From CAZZDK01 sp964652235 (GTDB taxonomy: Bacteria; Pseudomonadota; Alphaproteobacteria; UBA9219), in assembly GCA_964652235.1 (NCBI GenBank), contig CAZZDK010000007.1:18203-82202 (forward strand): a stretch of DNA of 64,000 nt, in the 5' to 3' direction. Under the pieces are notes generated by a model, which ran no database searches, was not told where the DNA came from, and saw nothing but the letters and a program-made list of their open reading frames with translations. Below are positions 17,074 through 25,704 of the stretch, in pieces. A program made the translations under genes and the position numbers. Every line of letters begins with the position of its first letter. The first letter of the stretch is position 1.

Positions 17074-18297
17074 TCACTTTATGATTCTCCGCTTCAGTTC
17101 CTCAAGGCACGCGGCGCGGGAGGACTTGAAATCGCCCTTTCGCCAAAAGGCCTCTACAGCCTTCAAAAGCCGCCCCACGCGCGGCCCCGGCGCCACGCCG
17201 AGCGCAAGGACATCTTTTCCTTCGAGCGGGAAGATGGGATTTTCCCACGCCTTGATCTCCGGCCAGAGCGAAGCGGCGCGCGACGAACCTTCGGCCATGG
17301 CGAGCAGCAGAGCGTCCTGCGCCTTTTCCTTTCCGTGATCGTAAAGAAACTGGCGCAGCGTTTCCCCCGAAAGGCTCGCGTCCAGACGGCGGCACCCCAT
17401 CGCGACCAGACGTTCCGCGTCTTTGCGCGACAGGCGCAGACGCTCCGCGACTTCTTTATGTCCCGCCTTCAAAAACGCGCCGAAACGGCGGACGGCGTCC
17501 GGCTCGGCGTGGAATCTTTCCGCCTCGATCAGAGCGGCCAGTCTTTCGAAAGATAAAGGTTCGGCAAAAAGGGTGGATAAAACGCCTTCCCGCTCCATCA
17601 GGCGCAGGGCAGCAGCGGGATCTTTCGCTGCCAGAAGTCGGGCAAGCTCTTTCCACACCCGTTCGGGAGAAAGGTTTTTGAGAAGCGCCGCCGCTTCGCG
17701 GCAAGCTTCTAAAGCCTTCGGGTCGGGAACAAACGGCTTATCCGGATCGGCCATCTGCGCCAGAAAACGAAAGAACCGCAGAATGCGTAAAACATCCTCG
17801 CGAATTCGCTCGCGCGGATCGCCGATAAAGCGCACGCGTCGCGCCGCCAGATCCTCAAGCCCGCCTTCATAATCTTCGATCCGCCCGGCGGCATCGAGAT
17901 AAAGCGCGTTGAAGGTGAAATCCCGCCTCGCCGCATCCGCCCGCCAATCGTCGGTAAAGGACACCTTGGCCCGCCGCCCGTCCGTTTCGACGTCGCGGCG
18001 CAGGGTGGTTATTTCGTAGCCCTTGCCGTCAGCCACCGCCGTCACGGTCCCGTGGGCGATACCTGTGGGAACGGCCTTCAGCCCCGCTTTCTCAAGCGCT
18101 TCGATGACTTGCTCCGGCGGCAGATCGCAGGCCAGATCGACATCCTTAACCGACTTGCCCAAAAGGGCGTCGCGCACCGCGCCGCCGACAATACGCGCCC
18201 GCCCGCCCGCCGCCTCCAAAGCGGCCCAAACGGCCCGAAGGCCCGGCCGGGAAAGCCAATCCTGCTTTTCAGGATCGAGAGAGGCGGGAAAAGTCAT
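17074..18297 (-). CDS. cca: CCA tRNA nucleotidyltransferase
   Basis: Adds or repairs the 3' CCA of tRNAs. Class II nucleotidyltransferase head: GGAVRDALLGKSVKDVDLAC with the DxD metal site, then DDWRADAARRDFTFNALY and RIREDVLRILRFFRF. ATG 18297 (MTFPASLDP) is chosen because GGAAA precedes it; an in-frame GTG at 18318 would add 7 residues. About 407 residues, the alphaproteobacterial size, with no HD domain visible. Confidence 0.93.
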   Translation of the reverse strand: MTFPASLDPEKQDWLSRPGLRAVWAALEAAGGRARIVGGAVRDALLGKSVKDVDLACDLPPEQVIEALEKAGLKAVPTGIAHGTVTAVADGKGYEITTLRRDVETDGRRAKVSFTDDWRADAARRDFTFNALYLDAAGRIEDYEGGLEDLAARRVRFIGDPRERIREDVLRILRFFRFLAQMADPDKPFVPDPKALEACREAAALLKNLSPERVWKELARLLAAKDPAAALRLMEREGVLSTLFAEPLSFERLAALIEAERFHAEPDAVRRFGAFLKAGHKEVAERLRLSRKDAERLVAMGCRRLDASLSGETLRQFLYDHGKEKAQDALLLAMAEGSSRAASLWPEIKAWENPIFPLEGKDVLALGVAPGPRVGRLLKAVEAFWRKGDFKSSRAACLEELKRRIIK

Positions 18298-18369
18298 GGA
18301 AGTTTCCGTTTTCTTCACTTTTTCGAGACTACTCTTTCGCCACTTGTTTGAAAAGCGAGGCCTGTAAAA

Positions 18370-19359
18370 ATGAACGAAAACAACCTTTCCGCCTCTCTTG
18401 AAGCCGCCGGGGCCAAACTTCGCGCCGTCAAAGGCGAGGTGACCCAGGCCATCTTCGGACAGGACGAAGTGGTCGAGCAGGCTTTAACCGTCCTGCTCTC
18501 CGGCGGCCATATGCTGCTTGTCGGCCTGCCGGGCCTGGCCAAGACGCGGCTCGTCACGGCTTTGTCCAAGGCCATGGGCCTCGACACCAAGCGCGTTCAA
18601 TGTACGCCCGACCTCATGCCCGGCGACATTATCGGCGCTGAGATTTTAGAGGAAGTCGATTACGGACGGCGGAACTTCCGCTTCATCCAAGGCCCCATCT
18701 TCTGCCAGTTCCTGATGGTGGACGAGATCAATCGCGCCAGCCCGCGCACGCAATCGGCGCTGCTCCAAGCGATGGAAGAATTGCACGTGACCGTCACGGG
18801 CCGAGAGCACGCTTTGCCGACGCCGTTTCATGTTCTGGCGACGCAGAACCCGCTGGAGCAGGAGGGCACCTATCCGCTTCCGGAAGCACAACTCGACCGC
18901 TTTCTTTTGCAGATCGACATCGGCTATCCGGCGCTGGAGGCCGAGCGGCGGATTATCGAAAGCACGCTCGACGACACGCAACTCCAGCTCCGCGCGATCC
19001 TTTACGCGAAGGATTTGCTGGAGATTCAATCTCTCGTGCGCCGAATGCCGCTGCCCGATCCTCTGATCGGCGCGATCCTCTCGCTGGTCCGAGCCGCGCG
19101 GCCCGAAACCTCTTCTCTGGAGGCCGTGCGCAAATACGTCGCGTGGGGGCCGAGTCCGCGCGCCAGCCGCGCCCTGGGCCTGGCGGTTCGCGCCCGCGCC
19201 TTGTTACAAGGACGGGTCCTGCCTTCGATGGACGATGTGAAAGGCCTGCTGCGTCCCGCCTTACGGCACCGCATGGCCCTTAACTACCTCGCCCGCGCGG
19301 AAGGCGTGAAAATGGACGACGTTCTGACGCCGCTCATCCGCTCGGTTTGCGACGGGTGA
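18370..19359 (+). CDS. MoxR-family AAA+ ATPase
   Basis: AAA+ chaperone-like ATPase of the MoxR group. Walker A GLPGLAKT at residues 52-59, Walker B FLMVDEINRA, sensor-1 LATQNPLEQEGTYPLPEAQLDRF. 329 residues, full length. GAGG lies 8 bases before ATG. It is followed after one base by a DUF58 protein, the usual partner; the larger membrane and VWA-type genes that often complete such operons are absent here. Confidence 0.93.
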   Translation: MNENNLSASLEAAGAKLRAVKGEVTQAIFGQDEVVEQALTVLLSGGHMLLVGLPGLAKTRLVTALSKAMGLDTKRVQCTPDLMPGDIIGAEILEEVDYGRRNFRFIQGPIFCQFLMVDEINRASPRTQSALLQAMEELHVTVTGREHALPTPFHVLATQNPLEQEGTYPLPEAQLDRFLLQIDIGYPALEAERRIIESTLDDTQLQLRAILYAKDLLEIQSLVRRMPLPDPLIGAILSLVRAARPETSSLEAVRKYVAWGPSPRASRALGLAVRARALLQGRVLPSMDDVKGLLRPALRHRMALNYLARAEGVKMDDVLTPLIRSVCDG

Positions 19360-19360
19360 T

Positions 19361-20041
19361 ATGTCCGGAACTGCTTCTCTCCCCCTCCTCCTTAAGGCCG
19401 AAAGGCTGGCGGGAGAGGCGTCTCTTCTGCCCGATGCGCGGCGGCGGCTGAACCGGACCGAGCGGGTCTGGCGCTATCGATCCTATGAAGGAGGCGAGCC
19501 CATCGGCATGATCGACTGGCGGCAATCGGCGCGGGGCGACAGGCTTCTTGTGCGCGAGGCGGAACCTCTCAGGCAGCTCCCCGTTTTCCTGTTTCCCGGC
19601 GCGACGGAAGGCGACCGGGCGGCGCTGCTGCTGGCGGCGCTGGGATTCATGCTCGTCAAGGTCGAGCGAAAGGTGGGCTGGCTTTCGCCTAGCCCCCGCG
19701 CCTGCCGCGCCGCAGGCGCGTTCAGGGAACTGACTTCTCTCGCTCTGGCCGCGCCGAAAGAATCTCTACCGCCCGACGCGCCGGGGTTGCCGCCCGCCAG
19801 TATCGTTCTGGCGAACGACGTGCCGAGCCTCCCGCCCGCCTGGCGCGAGCGCGTCCAGGGCTTCGCGGCGCGGGGCCATAGCATCCTTATTCTGGATTTT
19901 TCGGAAGCGTCCGCGCCCCTTCCCTGGCCTCGCGTGCCCGCCGCCGGACGCGACGAGGCGGAAACCCTCCTCGCCCTTTTCGCCAAAACGATCGAGGAGA
20001 CAATGGAGGGCAGCGCCCTTTTGCCTCGTGCCTTCCTGTGA
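19361..20041 (+). CDS. DUF58 domain protein (MoxR partner)
   Basis: 226 residues. The conserved DUF58 motif is visible as RVWRYRSYEGGEPIGMIDW and RQSARGDRLLVREAE. Together with MoxR it is thought to assemble or process envelope complexes. The rest looks like a reduced VWA-type fold, shorter than many DUF58 proteins (about 300), and no membrane helix is evident. Translationally adjacent to moxR. Confidence 0.88.
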   Translation: MSGTASLPLLLKAERLAGEASLLPDARRRLNRTERVWRYRSYEGGEPIGMIDWRQSARGDRLLVREAEPLRQLPVFLFPGATEGDRAALLLAALGFMLVKVERKVGWLSPSPRACRAAGAFRELTSLALAAPKESLPPDAPGLPPASIVLANDVPSLPPAWRERVQGFAARGHSILILDFSEASAPLPWPRVPAAGRDEAETLLALFAKTIEETMEGSALLPRAFL

Positions 20042-20077
20042 TAGCCTGAGGGCGAATCTCTAACCCCACGGCCTGCC

Positions 20078-20758
20078 ATGACTTTTCGTCTTCATCATCA
20101 TCCGCTCGACCCGCCCTCGCGGCGCGTGCGGCTGGCCTTGGGCGAAAAGAGCCTTCCCTTTGAAACCGTTATGGAAAAGCCCTGGGACCCAAGGCCCGAT
20201 TATCTGGCCCTTTCGCCTGCGGGCGACGTGCCGACCCTTTTGATCGAGGACGAGGAAGGCGAGATCCTTCTGGGCGACGCTTCGGCCATTTGCGAATATC
20301 TGGAAGAAACCGAGGACGGCCCCTCCCTTTTGGGCGAGGATCCGGTTTTCCGGGCGGAAGTCCGGCGGCTGGTCCATTGGTTCGAAGACAAGATGTTTCG
20401 GGAATCCACCGCGCTGATCGTGGGCGAGAAAGCCCTGAAGCGCCTGCAGGGCGGCGGCGAGCCGGACAGCGTTCTTTTGCGCACGGGCCTGCACAACATT
20501 CACGGCCACATGGATTACATCGGCTGGCTGGCCGCGCGGCGGAACTGGCTGGCGGGCGAAAATCTCACGCTGGCCGATCTGGCCGCCGCCGCCCAACTTT
20601 CAGCCATTGACTATCTGGGCGACGTGCCGTGGAATAAGCATCCCGAAGCCAAGGAATGGTACGCTCGAATCAAATCCCGCCCCTCCTTCCGCCCTCTTCT
20701 GGGCGACCACATCCCCGGTCTTTTGCCCGCCAAGCACTACGCCAATCTCGATTTCTGA
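20078..20758 (+). CDS. fzlA: FzlA-like glutathione S-transferase family protein
   Basis: GST fold: thioredoxin-like N-terminal domain (about 1-80, with ALGEKSLPFE and SPAGDVPTLL) and helical C-terminal domain containing LTLADLAAAAQLSAIDYLGD. The C-terminus SRPSFRPLLGDHIPG and terminal HYANLDF closely match FzlA, the alphaproteobacterial GST-like protein that binds FtsZ and is needed for constriction in Caulobacter. A general GST cannot be excluded, but the whole-length resemblance favours FzlA. Confidence 0.8.
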   Translation: MTFRLHHHPLDPPSRRVRLALGEKSLPFETVMEKPWDPRPDYLALSPAGDVPTLLIEDEEGEILLGDASAICEYLEETEDGPSLLGEDPVFRAEVRRLVHWFEDKMFRESTALIVGEKALKRLQGGGEPDSVLLRTGLHNIHGHMDYIGWLAARRNWLAGENLTLADLAAAAQLSAIDYLGDVPWNKHPEAKEWYARIKSRPSFRPLLGDHIPGLLPAKHYANLDF

Positions 20759-20777
20759 AAACAAAAGGAGAAACCCT

Positions 20778-21530
20778 ATGAAAACCCGCTTCCTCGCCCT
20801 TTGCCTCGCGGCGGCCCTGCTCGCCGCTTCGGCCCTTCCCGTCCGCGCCGAAAGCGAAGACAAGCCGGATGACGCCGTTACGCTCGACCTCATGGCCGAA
20901 AGCTGGGTCACGACCCAGACGGCCCGCGTGATTTTGAACGTCGAAGCCGCCGTTTCCGAAGAAACCTCCGGCGAAATGAGAGCCAACATGGCCAAAGCCG
21001 TTTCGGGAATCGTCAAGGCCGATTGGCGGCTGACCGGCTTTTCGCGCAGCCAGGACCAAACGGGCATGGAGCGCTGGAGCGCCCAATACGAAGCCCGCGT
21101 GCCGGAAAGCGAGCTGAACGACCTGGCCGACAAGGCGAAGAAGAACAGCAAGACAGGTATGCAGATCACCGTCGCCGCCATCGACTTCACGCCGACCTTG
21201 GAGGAGAGGCAGGGGGCGCTCAGCCAGACGCGCGAGCAAATCTATAAGCAGGCCGCCCAGCAGCTTGAGATTCTCAACAAGGCCTTTCCGGGCCGCGCCT
21301 ACCGCATCGCGAATATCGATTTCTCGAACGGACCCGTCTTCTCCCCGCCCCGCCCCGCGTATATGAAGAACCGCGCGATGGGCGAAATGGCCCTCGCCGC
21401 AAGCGCGGATATGGCGGAATCGGGGGGCAGCGCGGAAAAATCCGAAAAGATCGTCGTCTCGGCCCGCCTCACCATGGCCTCAAGCCCCGGCGCCGCGACC
21501 GAGATTCAAGCCCCCTCTTCCAAGGAATAA
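20778..21530 (+). CDS. Predicted periplasmic protein, SIMPL-like
   Basis: 250 residues from ATG 20778, which follows AAAGGAG. A clear signal peptide (MKTRFLALCLAAALLAAS... with a cut near AxA at about 24-27) marks it as exported. The mature part, with ALSQTREQIYKQAAQQLEIL and FPGRAYRIANIDF, recalls SIMPL (DUF541) domains, but the match is not strong enough to be certain. It sits between fzlA and an esterase on the same strand, perhaps one transcript. Confidence 0.7.
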   Translation: MKTRFLALCLAAALLAASALPVRAESEDKPDDAVTLDLMAESWVTTQTARVILNVEAAVSEETSGEMRANMAKAVSGIVKADWRLTGFSRSQDQTGMERWSAQYEARVPESELNDLADKAKKNSKTGMQITVAAIDFTPTLEERQGALSQTREQIYKQAAQQLEILNKAFPGRAYRIANIDFSNGPVFSPPRPAYMKNRAMGEMALAASADMAESGGSAEKSEKIVVSARLTMASSPGAATEIQAPSSKE

Positions 21531-21542
21531 GGCGCGCCCTTC

Positions 21543-22187
21543 ATGTTGAACGACGTTTTTATCGAACCCGAAGGCGGGAAAGCGAGCCGCGCGGTCATCA
21601 TCCTTCACGGTCTGGGCGACAGCGCGTCCGGGATCATCGAGCTGGGCCAGGCCATGCGTTCCGGTCTGCCGGAAACGGTCTTCCTCGCGCCCGACGCGCC
21701 CGCGCCCTGCGATTTTTCGCCCTTCGGCTATCAATGGTTCAGTTCGGGAAACTGGACGCCTTCGGTCGTTTTGGAAGGCGTGAAGAAAGCCGCGCCGCTT
21801 CTCAACGAATACATCGATCATGCGATGGAAGCGCGCGGCCTGACTCCCGACAAAGTGGCGCTGGTCGGCTTTTCGCAAGGCACGATGATGGCCCTTTACG
21901 TCGCGCCGCGCCGCGCCCCGGCGCTGGCGGGCGTGCTCGGCTATTCGGGCGCGCTGATCGGCGGCGAGGATTTGCCGAAAGAGAGGAAATCCGCGCCGCC
22001 CATTTTCCTGGCGCACGGCATGAACGACGAAGTTGTGCCCTTCGCGGCGATGGAGCAGGCGCGCGCAGGCCTGCACCGCGCGAACCTGAACGTCGGCACC
22101 CTCGCCTGCCCCGGCCTTGGGCACAGCGTGGACGACGAAGGCCTGCGGCAGGGGGTGATCTTTTTGAGGCGGGTGTTTAAGCTGTAA
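21543..22187 (+). CDS. Alpha/beta hydrolase (carboxylesterase/phospholipase family)
   Basis: 214 residues with the carboxylesterase type 2 pattern: oxyanion LHGLGDSASG, nucleophile Ser111 in GFSQG, acid Asp in AHGMNDEVVPF and base His in GLGHSVDDEG. Related enzymes hydrolyse short-chain esters or lysophospholipids; the substrate is not predictable. No signal peptide, so cytoplasmic. It starts 12 bp after the preceding stop. Confidence 0.9.
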   Translation: MLNDVFIEPEGGKASRAVIILHGLGDSASGIIELGQAMRSGLPETVFLAPDAPAPCDFSPFGYQWFSSGNWTPSVVLEGVKKAAPLLNEYIDHAMEARGLTPDKVALVGFSQGTMMALYVAPRRAPALAGVLGYSGALIGGEDLPKERKSAPPIFLAHGMNDEVVPFAAMEQARAGLHRANLNVGTLACPGLGHSVDDEGLRQGVIFLRRVFKL

Positions 22188-22250
22188 AAACCGCCCCCTT
22201 GCCAGAATCGCCGCGCTCCTTTAGACCGGAAGGCCGGAAGGAGGGTCGTC

Positions 22251-22814
22251 TTGTCGCCATCGCCTGAAAGTTGTCCGGCCCTTGTCCTGAACGCGGACTT
22301 TCGTCCGCTGAGCTACTTCCCGCTTTCCCTCTGGTCGTGGCAGGACACCGTCAAGGCCGTCTTTCTGGGCCGCGTCACGATCTTATCCGAATATGACCGG
22401 ATGGTGCGCTCGCCGAGCTTCGAGATGAAGCTGCCCAGCGTCATCGCCCTTAAGGAATACATCGAAGCCTCGCGCCATCCCGCTTTCACGCGGTTCAACG
22501 TTTTTCTGCGCGACCGTTTCCAATGCCAATATTGCGGTACGCCTCACCCGACGCAGGAACTCACCTTCGATCACGTTATGCCCCGCTCGCGGGGCGGCAG
22601 GACCTCGTGGGAGAACGTCGTCACGGCCTGCACGTCGTGCAATCTGCGCAAGGGCAGCCGGAGTCTCAAGGAAGCGGGCTTACGATTGAGCCGCCTGCCC
22701 TGGCGGCCCTCCAGCCATGAGCTTCAGGAAAACGGGCGGGCCTTTCCGCCCGGCTATCTGCACGAAAGTTGGCGCGACTTCCTTTACTGGGACGCCGTGC
22801 TGGAGCCGGGTTAA
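22251..22814 (+). CDS. HNH endonuclease family protein
   Basis: 187 residues. HNH fold with two zinc CxxC pairs, FQCQYCGTPH and ACTSCNLRKGS, around the FDHVMPRSRGGRTSWENV catalytic segment. TTG 22251 is accepted as start because GGAGG sits 7 bases upstream. This widespread single-gene HNH type (N-terminal VLNADFRPLSYFPLSLWSW) is chromosomal in many Proteobacteria and is not tied to restriction; its role is unknown. The stop overlaps the convergent purK stop by 4 bases. Confidence 0.9.
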   Translation: MSPSPESCPALVLNADFRPLSYFPLSLWSWQDTVKAVFLGRVTILSEYDRMVRSPSFEMKLPSVIALKEYIEASRHPAFTRFNVFLRDRFQCQYCGTPHPTQELTFDHVMPRSRGGRTSWENVVTACTSCNLRKGSRSLKEAGLRLSRLPWRPSSHELQENGRAFPPGYLHESWRDFLYWDAVLEPG

Positions 22815-23896
22815 TCGTCCTTCAAAAACGTCACATGGCCCATTTTACGGCCTTGGCGGGATTCCTTTTTGCCGTAGAGGTGCAGGCAGGCGGAAGGGTC
22901 GGCAAGGTATTTCTCCCAGTCGTCGGCCTCCCGTCCCAGCAGGTTGCGCATCACGGCCCGGCTATGCGCCTCGAAGGAACCGAGCGGCAGGCCGCAGATA
23001 GCCCGGACGAGCTGCTCGAACTGGCTGCACGCGCAGGCGTCGATGGTCCAATGGCCGGAATTGTGCGGACGCGGCGCGATCTCGTTCAAAAGAACCCGCC
23101 GCCCCTTTGCGTCCGGCGCTTTCAAGACAAACAACTCCACCGCCAGAAGGCCGACGACTTTAAGCGCTTCGGCTATCTTGAGCGCGGCTTCCCGCGCCTC
23201 ATGGGCCACGTCCGGCGCGAGGCCTGCGGGCGCATGGGTCTCGAACAAAATGTGATCGCGGTGGACGTTGCGTACGACAGGATAGGCCCCGCTTGTTCCG
23301 TCTTCGCGCCGCGCGACGATGACGGAAACTTCGCTTTCGAAATCGACGAAGGATTCGAGAATCCCCTCCTCGCCCCCCATCGCGGCCCAAGCCTGCGCGG
23401 CGGACGTTTCCGTTCCGATCAGGACCTGCCCTTTGCCGTCGTAACCCATGCGGCAGGATTTCAAAACGCAGGGCCGCGAGAATTCCTCAAGCGCCGCTTC
23501 CAGTTCCGCCGCGCCGGAAACGAGGACGAAGTCCGGCGTTCCGATTCCGGCGGTTTGCGCGAAGCTTTTTTCAAGCCCGCGATCCTGCGCGATACGTAAA
23601 ACGTCCGGCCCCGGAAAAACGCGCGTTTGAAGCCCCGTGATCTCCAGCGCCGCCGTCGGCACGTTTTCCCACTCGACCGTCACGACGTCGCAGCTTTTGG
23701 CGAACCGGACCAACGCCTCCGCGTCTTCGAACGAGGCCCGCGTGTGGCAAGCGCAAACCTCCACGGCCGGCTCGTCTTCACTTGGGCAAAAAACGTGGAC
23801 GTGATACCCCAGCCGCGCGGCAGCCAAAGCCGTCATGCGACCAAGCTGCCCGCCGCCCAAAAGGCCTATCGTCGAACCGGGAGGAAGCGTTTTCAT
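22811..23896 (-). CDS. purK: 5-(carboxyamino)imidazole ribonucleotide synthase
   Basis: ATP-grasp enzyme of purine synthesis converting AIR plus bicarbonate to N5-CAIR. Visible: IGLLGGGQLGRM at the N-terminus, the ATP-grasp CVLKSCRMGYDGKGQ and the metal-site segment NEIAPRPHNSGHWTIDAC. ATG 23896 is chosen over an in-frame start at 23920 because GAGG lies 7 bases upstream. 361 residues. Its partner purE lies upstream on the same strand, separated by a 161-bp palindromic repeat. Confidence 0.95.
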   Translation of the reverse strand: MKTLPPGSTIGLLGGGQLGRMTALAAARLGYHVHVFCPSEDEPAVEVCACHTRASFEDAEALVRFAKSCDVVTVEWENVPTAALEITGLQTRVFPGPDVLRIAQDRGLEKSFAQTAGIGTPDFVLVSGAAELEAALEEFSRPCVLKSCRMGYDGKGQVLIGTETSAAQAWAAMGGEEGILESFVDFESEVSVIVARREDGTSGAYPVVRNVHRDHILFETHAPAGLAPDVAHEAREAALKIAEALKVVGLLAVELFVLKAPDAKGRRVLLNEIAPRPHNSGHWTIDACACSQFEQLVRAICGLPLGSFEAHSRAVMRNLLGREADDWEKYLADPSACLHLYGKKESRQGRKMGHVTFLKDD

Positions 23897-23922
23897 GATG
23901 AACCTCAAAGGGCCAAACACAT

Positions 23923-24083
23923 CGTCATTGCGAGGAGCCGTAGGCGACGAAGCAATCCAGAGTCATAAGAAACCAAGGCTGTCCTGTTTGACTCTGGATT
24001 GCCGCGCCTGCCTCTTGCAGACTGATCTATCGTTGTTCATGGCACGCCCTTCTCTGTCTGCAAGAGGCAGGCGCGCAATGACG
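23923..24083. repeat. Composite palindromic repeat between purE and purK
   Basis: The ends are CGTCATTGCG and its inverted complement CGCAATGACG. Inside are two hairpins: GCAATCCAGAGTC (23952-23964) with GACTCTGGATTGC (23990-24002), and a perfect 18-base arm pair (24004-24021 with 24057-24074, GCGCCTGCCTCTTGCAGA) with a 35-base loop. Related to the element at 6973-7083. In the purE-purK transcript it would fold into strong stems and could attenuate purK. Confidence 0.75.
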
Positions 24084-24093
24084 GTTTTCTTAG

Positions 24094-24663
24094 TTATTTT
24101 CTCGTTTTCTTCTTTCCCTTCGCCTTCGCCTTCGTCCCACCCTTGGGATCCAGCGCCACGGACGCCGTTTGCGCGTCGCGCCATTCCCTATAAAGCGCGG
24201 CAAGGCGGGGATCGCTTAAAGCCAGAATCGAAACGGCCAGCAAGGCGGCGTTGATCGCCCCGGCGTTGCCGACGGCCAACGTCCCCACGGGCACGCCGCC
24301 CGGCATCTGGGCGATGGAAAGAAGACTGTCGAGGCCGTCGAGCGAACGGCTCTGCACCGGAACGCCCAGAACCGGCAAAGGCGTCAAAGAGGCCGTCATG
24401 CCCGGCAAATGCGCCGCGCCGCCCGCGCCCGCGATGATGACCTGAAGGCCGCGCTCCGCCGCGCTGACCGCATATTCGAACAGGCGGCGGGGCGTCCGGT
24501 GCGCGGAAACGACCGTCGCTTCAAAGGAAACCCCGAAGCTATCCAACACATTGGCCGCGTGTTCCATCGTGGCCCAGTCCGACCGGCTGCCCATAATGAT
24601 CCCGACCGAGGGACGGCTTTTAACCTTTTTGGCTTTAATCGTCTTGGCGGCTTTGCGTTTCAT
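24094..24663 (-). CDS. purE: 5-(carboxyamino)imidazole ribonucleotide mutase
   Basis: Moves the carboxylate of N5-CAIR to C4 of the imidazole ring, the step after PurK. Core motifs GIIMGSRSDWATM, VSAHRTPRRL and GAGGAAHLPGM define the active site. 189 residues, extended relative to the usual about 165 by a basic N-terminus (KRKAAKTIKAKKVK) and a Lys-rich C-terminal tail. First gene of a purE-purK pair; GGGGGAGA precedes the ATG. Confidence 0.95.
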   Translation of the reverse strand: MKRKAAKTIKAKKVKSRPSVGIIMGSRSDWATMEHAANVLDSFGVSFEATVVSAHRTPRRLFEYAVSAAERGLQVIIAGAGGAAHLPGMTASLTPLPVLGVPVQSRSLDGLDSLLSIAQMPGGVPVGTLAVGNAGAINAALLAVSILALSDPRLAALYREWRDAQTASVALDPKGGTKAKAKGKKKTRK

Positions 24664-24771
24664 CAGGCGGTCTCCCCCGAAAAGAAAGGGCTAAATTAAT
24701 GACTTTTTCAGGAAATTCCTAGAGAGTTGTGAGATATTTTCCTCTTGGATCGGTGTTTTATCTTGCCCTCC

Positions 24772-25389
24772 ATGCTCGATCTTTTGACCAGCCAGCTTGC
24801 GGACGCGCCCCTGACGCCCCGCCAGCACGCCGTTTGGCGGAACCTGTGCCAGGAAGTCATCCATTCCCGCCAAAGGATAAGGGACTTGGAAACCCGTCTT
24901 GAGGCCCTGGAAACGAAGCCCGCCGAAGATGAAGGAATCCAGACCGTCCTCACCCGGCCTGAATTCAACCGCGAGGTCGCCCGAATGCTGGCTTTCGACG
25001 AACGCTACGGCGGTCTTTCGAGCGTCCTTTATTTCGACGTGGAGAATCTGGACCATATCGTCTCGGCCTGCGGTCGAACGGTCGCGGAGGCCGTCATAAG
25101 GTGCGTTTCCGACGCCTTGGCGGAAAGCATACGAAAAACCGACATTCTGGGCCGTCTGGCCCCGGACGAGTTCGGTATCTTGCTCCCCCGATGCGACAAC
25201 GCCAACGCCTGGAAAAAGGGCGAGCAAATCGCCGGAGCCGTCTTCGAAGCCCTCGACCGGATGGGGGTTTTCCCCATCCGGCCCAACGTCACCTATGGGG
25301 CCTATACGTTTCAGGAAAAAGAGGACCTCGCCACCGGCCTCAAGCAAGCGGCCCAAAACGTCACCAAAGGCGAAAAAGTTAGGCGATAA
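24772..25389 (+). CDS. Degenerate GGDEF-domain protein
   Basis: About 205 residues from ATG 24772 (an in-frame TTG at 24745 is possible; neither has a clear ribosome site). An N-terminal coiled-coil (about 30-55, RQRIRDLETRLEALET) is followed by a GGDEF fold with LYFDVENLDHIVSACGRT. The active-site motif reads APDEF instead of GGDEF, so cyclase activity is unlikely, whereas the inhibitory-site RxxD (RKTD) five residues before it is kept. Such proteins can act as c-di-GMP receptors. The 3' end overlaps the convergent DUF465 gene by 11 bases. Confidence 0.8.
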   Translation: MLDLLTSQLADAPLTPRQHAVWRNLCQEVIHSRQRIRDLETRLEALETKPAEDEGIQTVLTRPEFNREVARMLAFDERYGGLSSVLYFDVENLDHIVSACGRTVAEAVIRCVSDALAESIRKTDILGRLAPDEFGILLPRCDNANAWKKGEQIAGAVFEALDRMGVFPIRPNVTYGAYTFQEKEDLATGLKQAAQNVTKGEKVRR

Positions 25390-25579
25390 TATCCGGCAAA
25401 AGCTGGCTTTCGATGCGGATGATGTCGTCCCTGAGCTGAAGCTTCTTTTTTTTCAGGCGGGCAAGCTGAATCATGTCCGGCATGGGCCTTTGGGCCAGGG
25501 CCGAAATGGCGTCGTCCAAATCCCGGTGCTCGGCTTTAAGCAGCTCCAGCCGCTCTCTCAGTTTTTCCTGATTGTTCAT
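25379..25579 (-). CDS. DUF465 (YdcH-like) small protein
   Basis: 66 residues from ATG 25579 (MNNQEKLRERLEL). Typical DUF465 helical hairpin: ELLKAEHRDLDDAI, then QLARLKKKKLQLRDDI. Function unknown. Convergent with, and overlapping, the GGDEF-like gene. A second DUF465 gene lies beyond pfk at 26917. Confidence 0.85.
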   Translation of the reverse strand: MNNQEKLRERLELLKAEHRDLDDAISALAQRPMPDMIQLARLKKKKLQLRDDIIRIESQLLPDIIA

Positions 25580-25704
25580 AATCCGATGATTCAAAGAACG
25601 AAAGGCGGGGCATTCTAGCAGAAAATCCCGGTTAAATCCACGGTTCCTTTGGCCATTTTTTCCTGCTAAACAGCGGATGCAGCCATTCTTTTAGGGATTC
25701 TCCC

